Origin: Amphimedon queenslandica
Taxonomy: Eukaryota; Porifera; Demospongiae; Haplosclerida; Niphatidae
Assembly: GCF_000090795.2 (NCBI RefSeq)
Contig: NW_003546257.1
Coordinates: 421,809 to 485,808, forward strand
Direction: 5' to 3'
DNA: 64,000 nt
The position numbers and the translations under genes are program-made. Below the pieces are notes generated by a model, which worked only from the letters and a program-made list of their open reading frames with translations, had not been told where the DNA came from and did no database searches. Numbering within the stretch: the stretch's first letter is position 1; each line of letters opens with the position of its first letter. Positions 1 to 12,988 of this stretch are shown in pieces.

Positions 1-69
1 CGCCCGAGTTCTCATAGTAGTAGTAGAGCCTCCAGCCGTCTTTCCTCTTCTTCTTCAAGAAGGAATTAA
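1..69 (+). CDS. possible 3' end of a Ser/Arg-rich coding exon (partial)
   Basis: The first 69 bases are open on the + strand and end in TAA. They encode a short Ser/Arg-rich tail (RPSSHSSSRASSRLSSSS then RRN). Such tails are typical of SR-like or phosphorylated C-termini, but low-complexity DNA can give this by chance, and the reading frame one base over is also open to about 181. The call rests only on composition and position at the window edge. No homology is recognisable. Confidence 0.25.
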   Translation, partial: RPSSHSSSRASSRLSSSSSRRN

Positions 70-411
70 AACATTACTGATTGTACAATTCATTAACTGT
101 ACTGTGCAGTTCATGAAGCAGTCTGAAATGTGCATGTCCTTTTGTCTTTCTGCACTGTTTGTTATATGCAATAATATAACATAATAATTGGCTTCATCAA
201 CTATACTATGCAGTTCATGAAACATGTCTTTAGTTGTTTGGCATTGTTCATATGCATAATTAACATTAGCATAGCTATCAAAGCAAAAATAACAAAACAA
301 TGAAGCAAAATAAGTATAATAGTACATAGTCTTGCCAGGGCGAGACTAAATAGTACAGTAGATGTAGCTATACAATGTTCAGCAGTTTTCTAATGTACAT
401 GTACGTCAGTT
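70..411. other. intergenic, no gene seen
   Basis: AT-rich spacer between the possible exon at the left edge and the first gene of the tandem pair. A near-repeat of the phrase around 'gcagttcatgaa' occurs at about 105-117 and 209-222. A 90-codon open frame on the minus strand has no recognisable domain and no credible splice partners, so it is treated as chance. Confidence 0.4.
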
Positions 412-899
412 TTATTTATTGGCCAATTTCTGTACTCTTTTAGCACCATGTGTACAATCATTAATGAGTGGTATGTAAACTGTACCTGATTCTTTGACCA
501 AGTCACTCACGGTGATGGGCTTTGCTGGATCTACTCTTACTGGTCCAGCACATGGATTGACAGGTTTCCAACGACTTCCCATGTGTTTTGCATCAACTAC
601 AACTGTGTTATATGAAATACCATAATTTCCTCCTTTGTGGATCAAATACCTATTATAAAAGAAACTCATGAGTGTTGCACTGAGTCCTGCTTAAATAGAT
701 CTAACACAAACCTTCCTCGATCAGCAGTTGTAACTATGTTACCTTCGTGAGAAAATCCACTTTTACCACCAAAACTATCCAGTGGTCTGGTCATATGTTC
801 TACTGATACAACTTGTTGATTGTATAGATTTGTGAGACCTCTTTGGTCTGGAATATCATAACTGTGTGCCACTGCAGAAGAACTACTTGAAACACCCAT
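412..899 (-). CDS. unknown small protein, tandem copy 1 (two exons; His/Cys motifs)
   Basis: Exons 712-899 and 412-649 join at a canonical GT-AG intron and give 141 aa. The protein shares a core with its neighbour at 1308-1816: a 'GLTxLYNQQVxxVEHxTRP' block near residue 25-45, then 'VVTTxxxxRYLIHKG', 'TVVVDAKHM' and a C-terminal 'VSDLVKESG' block. One His (in YLIHKG) and one late Cys (in NDCTHGAKR) align with the paralogue. A His followed by a later Cys is also the order seen in permuted papain-like folds such as LRAT, but that relation is only a guess. No signal peptide or membrane helix. The start was chosen because it matches the paralogue's N-terminus. Function unknown. Confidence 0.7.
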
Positions 900-1307
900 T
901 ACTATGAGCAATCACATTCAAAGTAGTAGTCTAGACTACTGGTATGCATGCTAAGAATCTTTATTTATCTTCATGAGTAATCACAATGATTCAGCAAAAC
1001 AGTATGATATTCATATTGGGGATTACACCTATACTGCTGTTTCATGCACTTATAATGACATTCACGTTTTTGACCTTCTTGGAATTAATCAGCCAGTAAC
1101 AATTGCATCAAAAATAAACAAGTGAACAAGTAGACATAGTTTATAACTCTATATTGCTAATAATTATTATAAATCTAAATACTAGTGAAAACTACAGAGC
1201 TCCTATTAGACTATACAACTTGTTATACACAGTCTAGTCTACTAAAAATAATAGCAGCAATATTAGTTGATTTATATCTAGTTATATATAGGTGTTTACA
1301 ATGTAAA
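900..1307. other. spacer between tandem paralogues
   Basis: About 400 bp of AT-rich DNA holding the presumed promoter of copy 1 and the 3' flank of copy 2 (both genes are on the minus strand). A + strand open frame over 1185-1499 mostly overlaps exon 2 of the second copy in antisense and is not credible. Confidence 0.4.
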
Positions 1308-1816
1308 TCATGGCTTTGTTCCAAGGTTGGTCATCTTGTTAGCACTTGTAATGCAATGATCCCCTTTCCATATACTGTAATCTGGACCAGACGTTTTGAC
1401 AAAATCACTAACGGTATGACCTTCTACTTTCCTTGTCTCTTTTGTGGACCATTTGTCAGACATGTGCCTTGCATCAACAACAACTGTTTCACCACCTGAC
1501 TTACCATAACCACTTCCTTTGTGGACCAAATACCTAGCAAATTAAAAAAATAGCCTCATGCAATTTTGATTCGTCTGCCCTCTTGTACATTTTTTGTGAC
1601 TAACCTGTCTCCACGTTCAGTTGTCACCACTGCACCTTGATGATGAACAATGGGAACATTCATTCCAGCAGAACTGCCCATTGGCCTTGTTACATGTTCC
1701 ACCTTTGTGACTTGTTGGTTGTAAAGACCAGTGAGACCACTCTGTGTTTTGATATCATGATGGAAAGTTTTAGCAGAAGCACCTCCTGCAGTAGAGCTAA
1801 ATCTAGACCCACTCAT
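1308..1816 (-). CDS. unknown small protein, tandem copy 2 (two exons; His/Cys motifs)
   Basis: Exons 1605-1816 and 1308-1533 are separated by a 71-nt GT-AG intron at exactly the same place and phase as in copy 1, giving 145 aa. Shared blocks: 'GLTGLYNQQVTKVEHVTRP', 'VVTTERGDRYLVHKGSGYG', 'TVVVDARHMSDKW' and 'VSDFVKTSG'. The invariant His and Cys of copy 1 are kept (YLVHKG; DHCITSANK). The pair plainly arose by tandem duplication followed by considerable divergence. An upstream in-frame Met exists at 1858, but the Met at 1816 matches the start of copy 1. No recognised domain. Confidence 0.72.
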
Positions 1817-2025
1817 CTCTATAGCAGGCAAGTGGTGAATAATAAGCACAATGTACACACTTTGTCAGCTCATTGCATGGGACTGCACCTGCATGGTGCA
1901 TAACTATGCACTATGTATTCATTAGACCTTTAATATACTAGAAATGAATAATTATTTCTACAAATGATGCTTTGAAAATAAAAATACTCTATAGTCTACA
2001 ACATCATGTTTATAATAATATTTAA

Positions 2026-3145
2026 CTAGTCAAAAATGTCTTCAAGGAGTGGCTCTCGTACTTGAGGATAATCTTGAGAATGATGAACGACAGGTTCTCT
2101 GCGACGACAAAATGAAGAAACCTTTCGATACAAGACAATAGCCTTATCCAATCTGTTTGTAGACAATAGGACATGGTACACCATTACGAGACAAAATATC
2201 AAAACGAAGAAGTAATTTGAAAAAGCAAAAAAAACAGCACCAAGTACTTTGAGGTGTAGCCATTTATGAAGTAAATGTATACACCAACTACAATAACGAA
2301 GTTTAAAACCAAAAGCAAGAAAAGGTTAAGCAAATTGAGGGCTTTATTTTTAAAGGGCATTGAGCAGGTCTGGAGGTATATGAATACATTGTATATGATG
2401 AAAAGCACTAGAAACATTGGTCCTGTATTAACTGCAAAAGTCTCTGATGAATACACCAGGAGCAGAAAAAATTGATACAATGAGAACCAATACCACCTGT
2501 TGGGCTTGTATGGAGCATGGATTGCTTCATAAAATGGACGAATGTATTCTCTAACTCGATCGAAACTTAATAGGAACTTACCAAACAGTATCAATACAAA
2601 GTATGGTGTCAGGATGACCCCCACTACTAATGATGTTACTATCATTAGCCACATGTGCTTTGTGCTTCCATAATCAACAGCTCCACTGTTATACCAGACT
2701 ATCATTTCACCTTTGACTTCTTTGTAGACCTTTGCTGAATCAAATACATCAATCAGTGACATTATGAATGATATCCACTGGAGATGAGTTAGAACAAGTG
2801 TACAAAATGAAAACCAGCAGACAGTATGAATAAATCATTCTAGAATGCATACAGGCAGTATACTACGTTGTAGCTACTATTTTAGACCCAGTATTTATAA
2901 TCTATCATTACTGGAACTGAAAATGATAGTTGAGACAAAAACTTACTTCATGTTTTACAAGGCAAACAGCAATAGCTTATGTATTGTATACAAGAATTCC
3001 ACAATGATGTTTTGTTGTTCATTTTAACTACTGTATGATTACCATAACAAATTTCAAGGTTTGATATACAAGGAATACTTTTATGGTTACCAAAATAAAG
3101 CTTTCGATGACATTTGATGAACAAACGAAACATTTCTTATCTTCA
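2026..3145 (-). CDS. C-terminal part of a multi-pass membrane protein (5' end not found)
   Basis: Exon 3043-3145 encodes a Cys-x2-Cys stretch followed by a hydrophobic helix (ESFILVTIKVFLVYQ). It joins in phase to an exon starting at 2777 that has at least four more hydrophobic helices. The pattern 'PFYEAIHAPYKPNRWYW' followed by helices and 'PFKNKALNLLNL' is what I recall of the C-terminal membrane region of large cell-surface proteins expanded in sponges and cnidarians; no search was made. The frame changes between about 2230 and 2270: a further helix and a charged tail read in another frame to a stop at 2026-2028. A 38-nt intron (GTGTAT...AAAG) could bridge it, but it would remove a loop, so a frameshift or assembly error is equally possible. 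Upstream exons probably exist but were not found. Confidence 0.55.
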
Positions 3146-3462
3146 CTATTGTAAGGTAAGTTCTCATCAATAGTTATCATATACCTGGTACTTTTAGAGG
3201 ATCACTTGCTAAAATAAAACACACCATTTTGAACTATTATGTGCATGGTCAATGGCACATGGCCATAAATTCAGCAAATTGAACACTTTGATCACCAAAC
3301 ATTAAGCAATTTGAATTCCTTTATCATAATTTTCATACTTTCAACATGATCACCTCGCACAGTAATACAGGGATATTAAAAGTATCTCTAATAATACACG
3401 ATAGCCTAACAACTAGTTATTATTATCATTGATAAGTTATTAAAATGTAATGTCTAACTGGC
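3146..3462. other. spacer, possible undetected upstream exons
   Basis: Between the membrane-protein exon and the 3' end of PSMA7. A short stretch near 3187-3210 on the minus strand is flanked by splice-like signals but does not fit the downstream phase. Nothing else convincing. Confidence 0.3.
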
Positions 3463-5159
<1,697 letters not shown>

Positions 5160-7280
5160 ATGAGCAGGTCTCCTCCTTCTCCAAATAACAAGAGGAACTC
5201 AAGATATGGAAGAGGAGGAGAGGACAGAGGGGGAGGGAGGAGAGGGAGATCAAGGTTAGAAGAGACTTGCTTTTATCAAGTTATTTTAATGAGCCAATAA
5301 AATTGTGTGGGAGGGAATGGGAATCTGCTTTATTGTAAAGGGGAGCTTTACATGATACGGGGATATCATAAGCTAATCCATATTGTCAGTTAAACAGGCA
5401 GGGTTTCTCACAAAGCATACTATGTGAGCTAAACAGCCAAGCATTACACAGCATGTGGCTTTTGAGCAACTTTAAAAATTCATAAAAAAATCCAAACTTG
5501 GTCAGAATCAGCTCAAACTTGCTACACAATATAGGAACATGTATATGTATCAGGAAAAATTATAAAAATGGAGAATCCTCTTCTTTTCATTTTTGGCGAA
5601 ATTTGACCCAAGACCCTGTACTATAGTACAGGGACTTTGGCTCGATTTTGGAGCAGCTTTTAAAAATTCATAAAAACTCCAATTTTGATCAGAATCAGCT
5701 TAAACTTGCTACACAACATAAGAACATGTATATATATCAGGAAAAGTTGTAAAAAATGGGAAATTCTCTCTTTTTTATTTTTGGCGAAATTTGGACAAAA
5801 TCCCTGTACTATAGTACAGGGATTTTGGTCCAATTTTCGAAAATTAAAGTTGATGCATGATGTCGAAGGATTATTAAATAATTACCAATATTTTAAAATA
5901 ATCTATCGCTTGATTAAATCAATTCCCTTGAAAGGAGTCCACATTTCTCGGGGCGTGACTGGAAGATTGATGGCGTCAGTAACAACACCCAGAGATCGGA
6001 GGATCACATGCGAAAAGCTCGTCTTTTCGTAGGAAACGTGGACGCCAGAGCTGTCTCAAGGAATGACCTCATATCAGTGTTTTGCAAACATGGCGATGTG
6101 GTTGCTGTTTCTATACACTCTGGCTACAGTTTTATACAAATGGACAGTGAGAGGAGTGCCAACAGAGCTGTTAATTATGAGAATGGGGCAACATTGAATG
6201 GCTGCAAGATTAGTGAGTCTTTTATCTTTTTATTATGTGATATTCTCTCTCTCTCTCTCTCTTCTCATTAGATGTGGAGTTTTCTTCTGCAGCTTTAAAA
6301 GCAGGAGCAAGATGTAAATATTTAAATAAAATGCATTCACACTTGTTTTCTTCTAAGAGCCTTTATTTCTTGACTAATAGTCCATCAATCTTAAAAGTAC
6401 CTCTTTGTCCTAAATTAGGCTGGAAGGATCCTGTCCTTATGCTTAATAATAGTCTTCTCTAAGATTATTGGAAGGTTCCTATCCTTTCTTTATCCTTTAT
6501 AGTCTGCCCTTTTTATCTTTCTTGCTTATTATACCAATACCTTGATCTTTAGTATCACCACCTTTTTAATAAAAGATTGCCTTAGTGTTCATTTTCATGC
6601 TCATTCATGTGTTTTTAGTATACTTTTCTTAATTTATTGCTGGGTAAGTTGATTGTTTCTCTTCATTTTATGCTGCATGTTGTACATCTTTATCCACTTT
6701 ATCATTATCTTCTTTTTCTTAACACTCTTTTCTTTGCCCAGTCAAAAGGCTCCCTCCTCTTCAGTCCTCGTCTCCCCCTCCTTCCCTCCCTCCTCCTCCC
6801 TCTCACAGATCAAGCTATCCCCTAAGAGGAGGAGGAGGTGGAGGGGATTATCCTTTACCTACTCACTCCGATGTTAACCTGTCTGACAGAGAGAGACGCC
6901 TGCAAAGAATACTTGCTCTTGAGAGAGAATTGAAACAAGAAATGAGCACGTTATACGATGGTCCGGATGACCCCAATGCTTATTATGCAGGCAATCACAG
7001 ACTTCCACAATCTGCCTCTCTCTCTTCTTCCTATCCAGTGGATCATTATGGAAGACGGTCTCCTCAGCAAAGAAAAGAATATGATGATTACACTAGATCT
7101 TCTGCTGCTCCTCTTCCCCTCTCTGCTGCAGGAATGGCTGCTACTGCTAGAAGGGACTTTAATCGTCCCACCTCTCCAAGACAGCGTCCACAGGGGGACC
7201 CCATGCAGGCCCGTCCTCCTTATGGTAATCGTTTCTCCAGCAGTTTTCTTGGGGGACGTCCCTCGACCGAGAGCTGGTAA
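5160..7280 (+). CDS. hnRNP C/RALY-like RNA-binding protein (one RRM)
   Basis: Exons 5160-5254, 5995-6212, 6272-6313 and 6742-7280 give 297 aa. The N-terminus is Arg/Gly/Ser-rich (GRGGEDRGGGRRGRSR). One RRM follows, with RNP2 'LFVGNV' and RNP1 'GYSFIQM'; 'VSIHSGYSFIQMDSERSANRAV' resembles hnRNP C/RALY. A Pro/Ser-rich linker and a Gly run precede a charged segment (DRERRLQRILALEREL) that may form a short coiled coil like the one by which hnRNP C oligomerises. The tail is rich in Ser, Pro, Tyr and Arg. A nuclear pre-mRNA-binding role is likely. The 740-nt first intron carries repeat units. The acceptor of exon 2 at 5994 was chosen because it alone keeps the frame into the RRM. Confidence 0.85.
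5399..5840 (+). repeat. two units of the intronic repeat (family B) with 20-bp palindromes
   Basis: Begins with CAGGGTTTCTCAC at 5399, like the inverted-repeat end of the element at 13360. It runs through two related units, each with 'aaaaattcataaaaa', 'cagctcaaacttgctacaca' and 'tttttggcgaaattt'. Each unit ends in the perfect palindrome CCCTGTACTATAGTACAGGG (5614-5633 and 5802-5821). Wholly inside intron 1 of the RRM gene. Confidence 0.85.
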
Positions 7281-7711
7281 ATTAAAATGAAGGTCTTTTG
7301 TGGATTTTTTGCAACTTTATCTTTTTTCTGACATTTTTGACCCTTTCTTGTAAAGTATAATGTAATACTGAAGAAGGTCTACCTTTCATTCATTCACTTG
7401 TTATGTTAATCCATGCACACATTATAAATAAAGACAATGGGCCTTGATAAACCTTGCTTCCTTTTCTTTTATGATACAATCATTGTATAATCGGCACAAT
7501 TGAAGCTGCTTTGTAAGTGTTGTATGATTGAGTTGAAAATACTTGTCATTAATTATATAATGTTCTTTGTAATAATTATAAAATACAAAAAATAGAGTGA
7601 TGATTCTTTCTCTTATTAAGTGTCATTTTGAATGTGTGCTTCATTGCATTAATTGCTTCAATTCTTAGGTCATCTTGTTGGTCTTTTCAATATTAGCTTC
7701 CCTTGCTGGAA
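7281..7711. other. convergent 3' flanks of the RRM gene and CNEP1R1
   Basis: Spacer between two tail-to-tail genes. A polyadenylation signal AATAAA at 7427-7432 is well placed for the RRM gene. No coding potential seen. Confidence 0.6.
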
Positions 7712-8335
7712 TCATAGGAAACAATTATCTTCATTTTCCAAGTTCCTTCTTACCTCATCACACGACATGTTATAGTTTCTTAATACATTCCTACATCTTT
7801 GGGTTACCCTGCAAAATTAGACATTGATAAAATATATATTGAACTATATTGTAATGGATGGCTTACACTTTAGCTCCTCTGCTTTTCTGGAACCCACCAA
7901 ACAGACAGAGGAGAAAGAGAATAGCTATGCTCACTGACAATGCTTTGTGTGCCCAAAAATAATCAACAACAGTATCCTGAAATGACACGATAAGAACACT
8001 CTTGGTGTTATGTATTTATTTTTTACTGAGTTAAGGAATATGCAACTTACATATCTTGTTTCATCTCTCCATGCTTTCCACACCGAGAACAGAACAAAGA
8101 TAACTGAAAAAACCATTATAACTGGGAAATAAAAATTATACAACATAATGAGGAGAGTGCCTACGAATTAATAGGAATTATGTACACCCATACCTCTCCA
8201 TTTAGTGGACTTGTTCTCCATATAGCCGACACATTCTGTGAGTCTCTTCTCAAAAGCTATCAGATCTACAATCATTACTAGTAATAAAAGGACTAAAGTA
8301 TTCAGTGTGGCTTTACCTTCAGTTTGTTCCCTCAT
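7712..8335 (-). CDS. CNEP1R1: nuclear envelope phosphatase-regulatory subunit 1 (TMEM188)
   Basis: Five small exons (8317-8335, 8194-8265, 8051-8121, 7867-7976, 7712-7808) give 122 aa, close to the 125 aa of the human protein. CNEP1R1 partners the phosphatase CTDNEP1 at the ER/nuclear envelope and thereby controls lipin and membrane lipid synthesis. Diagnostic stretches: N-terminal 'EDLIAFEKRLTE', a 'KWR' at the start of the first hydrophobic segment (VFSVIFVLFSVW), a second one (VSIAILFLLCLFGGF), and C-terminal 'RCRNVLRNYNMSCDE', nearly identical to the human 'RCRTVLAEYNMSCD'. The start Met was chosen because 'MREQTEDL' aligns with the family's start. It is divergent from MVD across 128 bp. 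Confidence 0.93.
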
Positions 8336-8463
8336 ATCATTCAATGATTCGCACACCTACAAATGGGTTGGGTTTTCCTCCTTAAAGGAAAGGGTGTGGC
8401 TGGATGGTCTGATATTTGATCTTCCAGTCAATGGCCTGATATTCCTGGCATCCCTGTGTTTTA
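8336..8463. promoter_or_regulatory. bidirectional promoter, CNEP1R1 / MVD
   Basis: Only 128 bp separate the two divergent start codons. Both genes concern lipid metabolism (lipin control; isoprenoid and sterol precursors). No sterol-response element was recognised by eye. Confidence 0.6.
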
Positions 8464-8711
8464 ATGGCTGGAATAGAGTTGAAGGATAGAAGTTTTACTT
8501 GTACAGCCCCAGTTAATATTGCAGTCATAAAATACTGTAAGAGAAATCATTATTCAATGGAGCCCACACTTATGTAGCTGCATGGTATGTCTTGTTTTAG
8601 GGGGAAAAAGGAATGAGGAATTAATTTTACCAATAAACTCATCTCTATCAGTCACATTGCATCAAAATGAAGTAATATAGCATTTTGACAATAATTATAA
8701 TAATAATAATA

Positions 8712-8782
<71 letters not shown>

Positions 8783-11493
8783 GCTCAGGGCTAAGACTAT
8801 GATAACATTAAGCTCCTCTTTTGATGAAGACCAGATGTGGCTTAATGACAAGTAATGAGAGAGAGGAGGAATAAAAGAGATTAACTTTGCATTTTTTTAT
8901 CAAGAGAAGAAGACATTTCTAATCCAAGGATTCAAAGATGTTTGAGAGAAAGTAACGACTTTTCTGATTAAGCAGATTATAAATATTTTTCAGTTAGAAG
9001 ATTAGCTACAAAAACTTGCTCAATTGATCCTTCCTATTTAGAGGGACACGTTCAAATACGCTCCGAAAATAATTTTCCTACTGCAGCTGGTTTAGCATCA
9101 TCTGCAGCTGGGTATGCTTGTTTAGGTAATCTTGAGAGAGAGAGGAGGAGGAGCAGCGAATTATATATTTTTAACATCTTTATAGTATATTGTTTGTCAC
9201 AAGTTTATGGTTTAAAAGATGTTGATATATCAGTAATAGCAAGGCAAGGATCTGGAAGTGCCTGTAGGAGTGTGTATGGAGGCTTTGTGTCATGGGAGAA
9301 AGGAGAGAGGGAAGATGGAGAGGATAGCATTGCTGAACAAGTAAGAAACAGGAAAATCCCTGTACTATAGCCCATGGTTTTTTCCCAAAAATATGGCTCT
9401 AAAAAATCACCCTCCATTTTTATTACATATTCTGCTACATATTGATGCTCTTATGCTGTGTAAAAGTTTGAGCTGATTCTGACTTGAATTTTTTGAGTTA
9501 CGGCCATTTAAAAAAATGGACCAATTTTTTGAAAGAATCACTGTACTATAGCCCATGGTTTTTGCAAAAAATGGCTCCGAAATCACCCCCCATTTTTATT
9601 ACATTTTCTGATACCTATTGATGTCCTTATGCTGTGTAGTAAGTTTGAGTCAATTCCGACTTAAATTTTTCAAGTTACGGCCATTTAAAAAAAATGGGCC
9701 AATTTTTGAAAAAATCACTGTACTATAGCCCATGGTTTTTTCCAAAAAATGGCTCCGAAATTACCCTAAATTTTTATTACATTTTTTGATACATATTGAG
9801 GTCCTTATGCTGTGTAAAAAGTTTGAGTCAATTCCGACTTAAATTTTTCGAGTTACGGTCATTTTTAAAAAATGGGCAAATTTTTGAAAAAATCACTGTA
9901 CTATAGCCCATGGTTTTTTTCAAAAAATGGCTCCGAAATTACCCTAAATTTTTATTACATTTTTTGATACATGTTGATGTCCTTATGCTGTGTAGAAAGT
10001 TTGAGCCAATTCCAACTTAAATTTTTTGAGTTACGGCCATTTAAAAAAACAGGCCACTTTTTGAAAAAATCACTGTACTATAGCCCATGGTTTTTCCGAA
10101 AAAATGGCTCCGAAATCACCCCCAATTTTTATTACATTTTCTGATACATATTAATGTACTTATGCTGTGTAGAAAGTTTGAGCCAATTCCGACTTAAATT
10201 TTTTGAGTTACGGCCATTTAAAAAAACAGGCCACTTTTTGAAAAAATCACTGTACTATAGCCCATGGTTTTTCTGAAAAAATGGCTCCGAAATCACCCCC
10301 AATTTTTATTACATTTTCTGATACATATTGATGTACTTATGCTGTGTAGAAAGTTTGAGTCAATTCCGACATTAATTTTTCGAGTTACGGCCATTAAAAA
10401 AAACGAGCCAATTTTTGAAAAAATCACTGTACTATAGCCCATGGTTTTTTTTAGAAAAAATGGCTCCAAAATCACTCCTAATTTTTATTAGATTTTTTTA
10501 TACATGTTGATGTCCTTATGCTATGCAAAATGTTTGAGATGATTCTGATAAGAATCCTTTGACTTATTAGCATTTTTATTATAAGAAAAACAATTTTTTT
10601 CTTATAATTATTTCATTTCTATTTATAGGTATGTCCTGATATGCATTGGCCTGATTTACAAGTACTTATACTAGTGGTCAGTGAGCAAAAGAAGACCGTT
10701 AGCAGTACTAGCGGAATGAGGACTTCAGTTGAAACCAGTTCACTTATTAATGTAAAGAAAAATGCATCATTTAATGCTGCAACCTTCTTCCTTTCGTTAG
10801 TTTAGAGCTAATAATGTAGTCCCTGCTAGAATGGATGAGATGAAGCAAGCAATAAAAGAAAAGGATTTTTCAACATTTGCGACACTAACAATGAAAGTAT
10901 AGCTACTACATGTACTTTGTAATTAAATTTGACTGCAATTTGAGGTGTAAATTTAGCGTCAATAGCAATTTTAAATCTGTCATTTCTTATATTTATTTTT
11001 TAGGACAGTAATCAGTTTCATGCAGTGTGTCTTGACTCATATCCTCCTATTATGTACATGAATGATGCATCCAAGTACATTGTACAGCTAGTCACTGCAT
11101 ACAACTTACTTTACTCCTCACCAAGACTTGCTTATACTTTTGATGCAGGACCCAATGCAGTTCTTTTTACCCCCGGGGGGAATATTGGGGAGATACTGGG
11201 TCTGGTACAGCATTACCTTCCTCCTAACCCCGGAGCAGAAAAGTATCATAATAATATAATATCTACAATAGTAATTTTCTTTTATTAGTTACATTAGAGG
11301 AGTGTCTGCAGGTCAAGCTGTACCTCCTACTCCCTCAAAAGTATTTGAAAATTTATTTATTTTTTAATGTAATTTTGATTCTGTTTTTCATATGCAGACT
11401 ACTATTAATGGTATTGGGTTATTACCATGGAAGCCAGGCTCACTGCAGTACATTATACACACAAGAGTTGGTCCTGGTCCAATGACAATCTGA
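8464..11493 (+). CDS. MVD: diphosphomevalonate decarboxylase
   Basis: Eleven exons (8464-8536, 8601-8671, 8784-8851, 8905-8951, 8994-9125, 9186-9340, 10629-10751, 10801-10896, 11004-11242, 11289-11340, 11398-11493) give 383 aa. The enzyme makes isopentenyl diphosphate from mevalonate diphosphate with ATP, the last step of the mevalonate pathway, and belongs to the GHMP kinase superfamily. Hallmarks: '[16 protein letters not shown]', '[13 protein letters not shown]', the ATP-loop region '[17 protein letters not shown]', '[18 protein letters not shown]', and '[13 protein letters not shown]' with the catalytic Asp region. Introns are tiny (intron 4 is 42 nt) except intron 6, which is filled by a seven-unit repeat array. 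Intron 2 ends inside a TTA microsatellite that supplies the acceptor. Confidence 0.97.
8700..8783 (+). repeat. (ATT)n microsatellite at the 3' end of MVD intron 2
   Basis: About 26 ATT/TTA triplets run straight into the acceptor TTATTAG of MVD exon 3. The repeat fills most of the 112-nt intron and takes the place of a normal pyrimidine tract. Confidence 0.9.
9341..10560 (+). repeat. seven-unit array of the 177-bp intronic repeat (family A) in MVD intron 6
   Basis: The core TGTACTATAGCCCATGG recurs at about 9361, 9542, 9719, 9897, 10074, 10251 and 10428, so the period is 177-178 bp with one step of 181. Each unit reads: core, 'aaaatggctccgaaatcaccc', 'tttttattacattttctgat', 'cttatgctgtgtagaaagtt', 'gagttacggccatt'. 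The array occupies almost the whole intron and stops near the acceptor of exon 7. Confidence 0.95.
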
Positions 11494-11683
11494 ATAATTA
11501 TTTTTATTATTATTGTTTTACTTTTTATAATAAAAAATAGAAAGAATTATTTTTTTATTAATTATTATGCAAGATTTCCGGAAGTAATAGTATACGGAAA
11601 GATTAGGAACGCCCATTGTAATTAGCCACGCCCATTGTTTGGACAGCCATAGCGTTCCCCCTTTTGATTGACTCAAAAGCAGA

Positions 11684-12240
11684 ATGACTTCTTACTGGAG
11701 ACTAGCAGGCATGAAGTAAGCTATCCAGTCTCCTCTAAAGCATCATACATTAACGTACTTTTGCATATTGTAGCTTGTGTTCTTAACATTTCAATTTTTT
11801 TAATGACAGCATTGAAAGTCAGCCATTTTGTTTTTCTAGTTATATTCAGTATTCAAGTCTCTGCGCCAGGCTGCTCCGGAGAGCATTAAAGCCTGAGGTA
11901 CAGCAGCAGGCACTAAAAGCTGAAGAGAGTGGAATGAAAGCTGTGAGGTGGGACAAGGGTAAACCAACAGGCGAAACAAGTAAGCCATTAAAATCTAACA
12001 CCAGTCTTTGTCACTTTAATTGCTAGTAGAAAATGCATAAATTTAAGATAAATTTAAGCATAGAGCATCAGAAAATGTATTAAAATGAACTCTTCATCTT
12101 GCTGAATGAAGACACTTTAAAAGTGTATTCTAAAAGACACCATTGTTACTTCTCTGTTCACATACACCTGGCTCCTACTACTGTGTCATTAATTCCATTG
12201 TTCTCTCTTTTATGCAGGAGTGATTGGACAAGCTGAATAA
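11684..12240 (+). CDS. ATP5F1E: mitochondrial ATP synthase F1 epsilon subunit
   Basis: Three exons (11684-11715, 11840-11979, 12218-12240) give 64 aa. This small subunit lies in the central stalk of F1 and supports assembly and coupling. The N-terminus 'TSYWRLAGMNYIQYSSLCARLLRRALK' follows the family pattern 'xYWRxAGLxYIxYSxxCAxxxRxALK'. The C-terminus is about 13 residues longer than the human form. The exon 2 acceptor at 11839 was chosen over one 10 nt downstream because only it keeps the 'YIQYS' frame. As is usual for this subunit, no cleavable presequence is evident. Confidence 0.92.
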
Positions 12241-12495
12241 ATCATAGCGTATTCAAGCACAAGCACCATTAGACAACTAGTTTAATTATTATTATTATTA
12301 TCATTACTATGGTAGAATACTCTTTATCAATTATGTACTAAAACTGGATATGATTCTACTGTATTATTATTATTATTATTATTATTGATGAAAATGCAAC
12401 AATTAAGCAATTGGAAGTCATCATTCTACTGTACATTAATATTATGACAGTTTTAATTTTGAAATTGATCAAATGACAAAGCAACACAGTTTTTG
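12241..12495. other. convergent 3' flanks with ATT microsatellites
   Basis: Tail-to-tail spacer between ATP5F1E and PSMG4. It holds short ATT runs at about 12286-12302 and 12360-12387. No coding potential seen. Confidence 0.6.
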
Positions 12496-12988
12496 TCACG
12501 ATATATAGAACAATGATTGATTTGACTCTAGTTCAGCAAGTAGAGCTGCTTCTGCTCCTTGTATTAATGTCTGATTAGTCAGTGATACACTAACAAAACA
12601 CTGACAACCAGTCTTCCTTGCTAAATGTTTATAAAAATTTAAAACTAAAAATAATCATGATTACAAACCTACCCAGCCTTTGTGCCATTGCCGTTGAAGC
12701 AATGTCATTAGTTGGTCCTAATAACTGACTTGAGATTACTTCATCACTCTGTAGTAGTGTGGAACATTAAATATTTTGTGCAAAATTCGAGGTAAAATTG
12801 CATTTCTGTCCCGCTTTATTTTCACTCACTGTTCTGCTTTTCATTGCAACTGAGAGTGATTTCATATTCAGCTCTGTCCCAATCCACAAAATAAAACTGT
12901 CCTTTAGTCTCAAAACATGAAAATGAACTCTCTCCTCTTCAATAGTCTCCATAAAAGAATGCACACCAATCTCTCCAACTCCCGCCAT
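12496..12988 (-). CDS. PSMG4: proteasome assembly chaperone 4
   Basis: Three exons (12830-12988, 12673-12748, 12496-12620) give 119 aa; the human protein has 123. PSMG3-PSMG4 helps build the alpha ring of the 20S proteasome. Diagnostic motifs: 'VHFHVLRLKDSFILWIG', 'LSVAMKSR', 'STAMAQRLARKTG' and 'CFVSVSLTNQT', all aligning with human PSMG4 as remembered. The start Met was chosen as the one giving family length. It is divergent from EMG1 across 69 bp. Confidence 0.92.

Noticed and set aside
10293-10475. Short minus-strand open frames containing '[12 protein letters not shown]', repeated at 20724 and 35629
   Set aside because: They are translations of the 177-bp repeat unit, not genes; the repeated peptide reflects the repeat.
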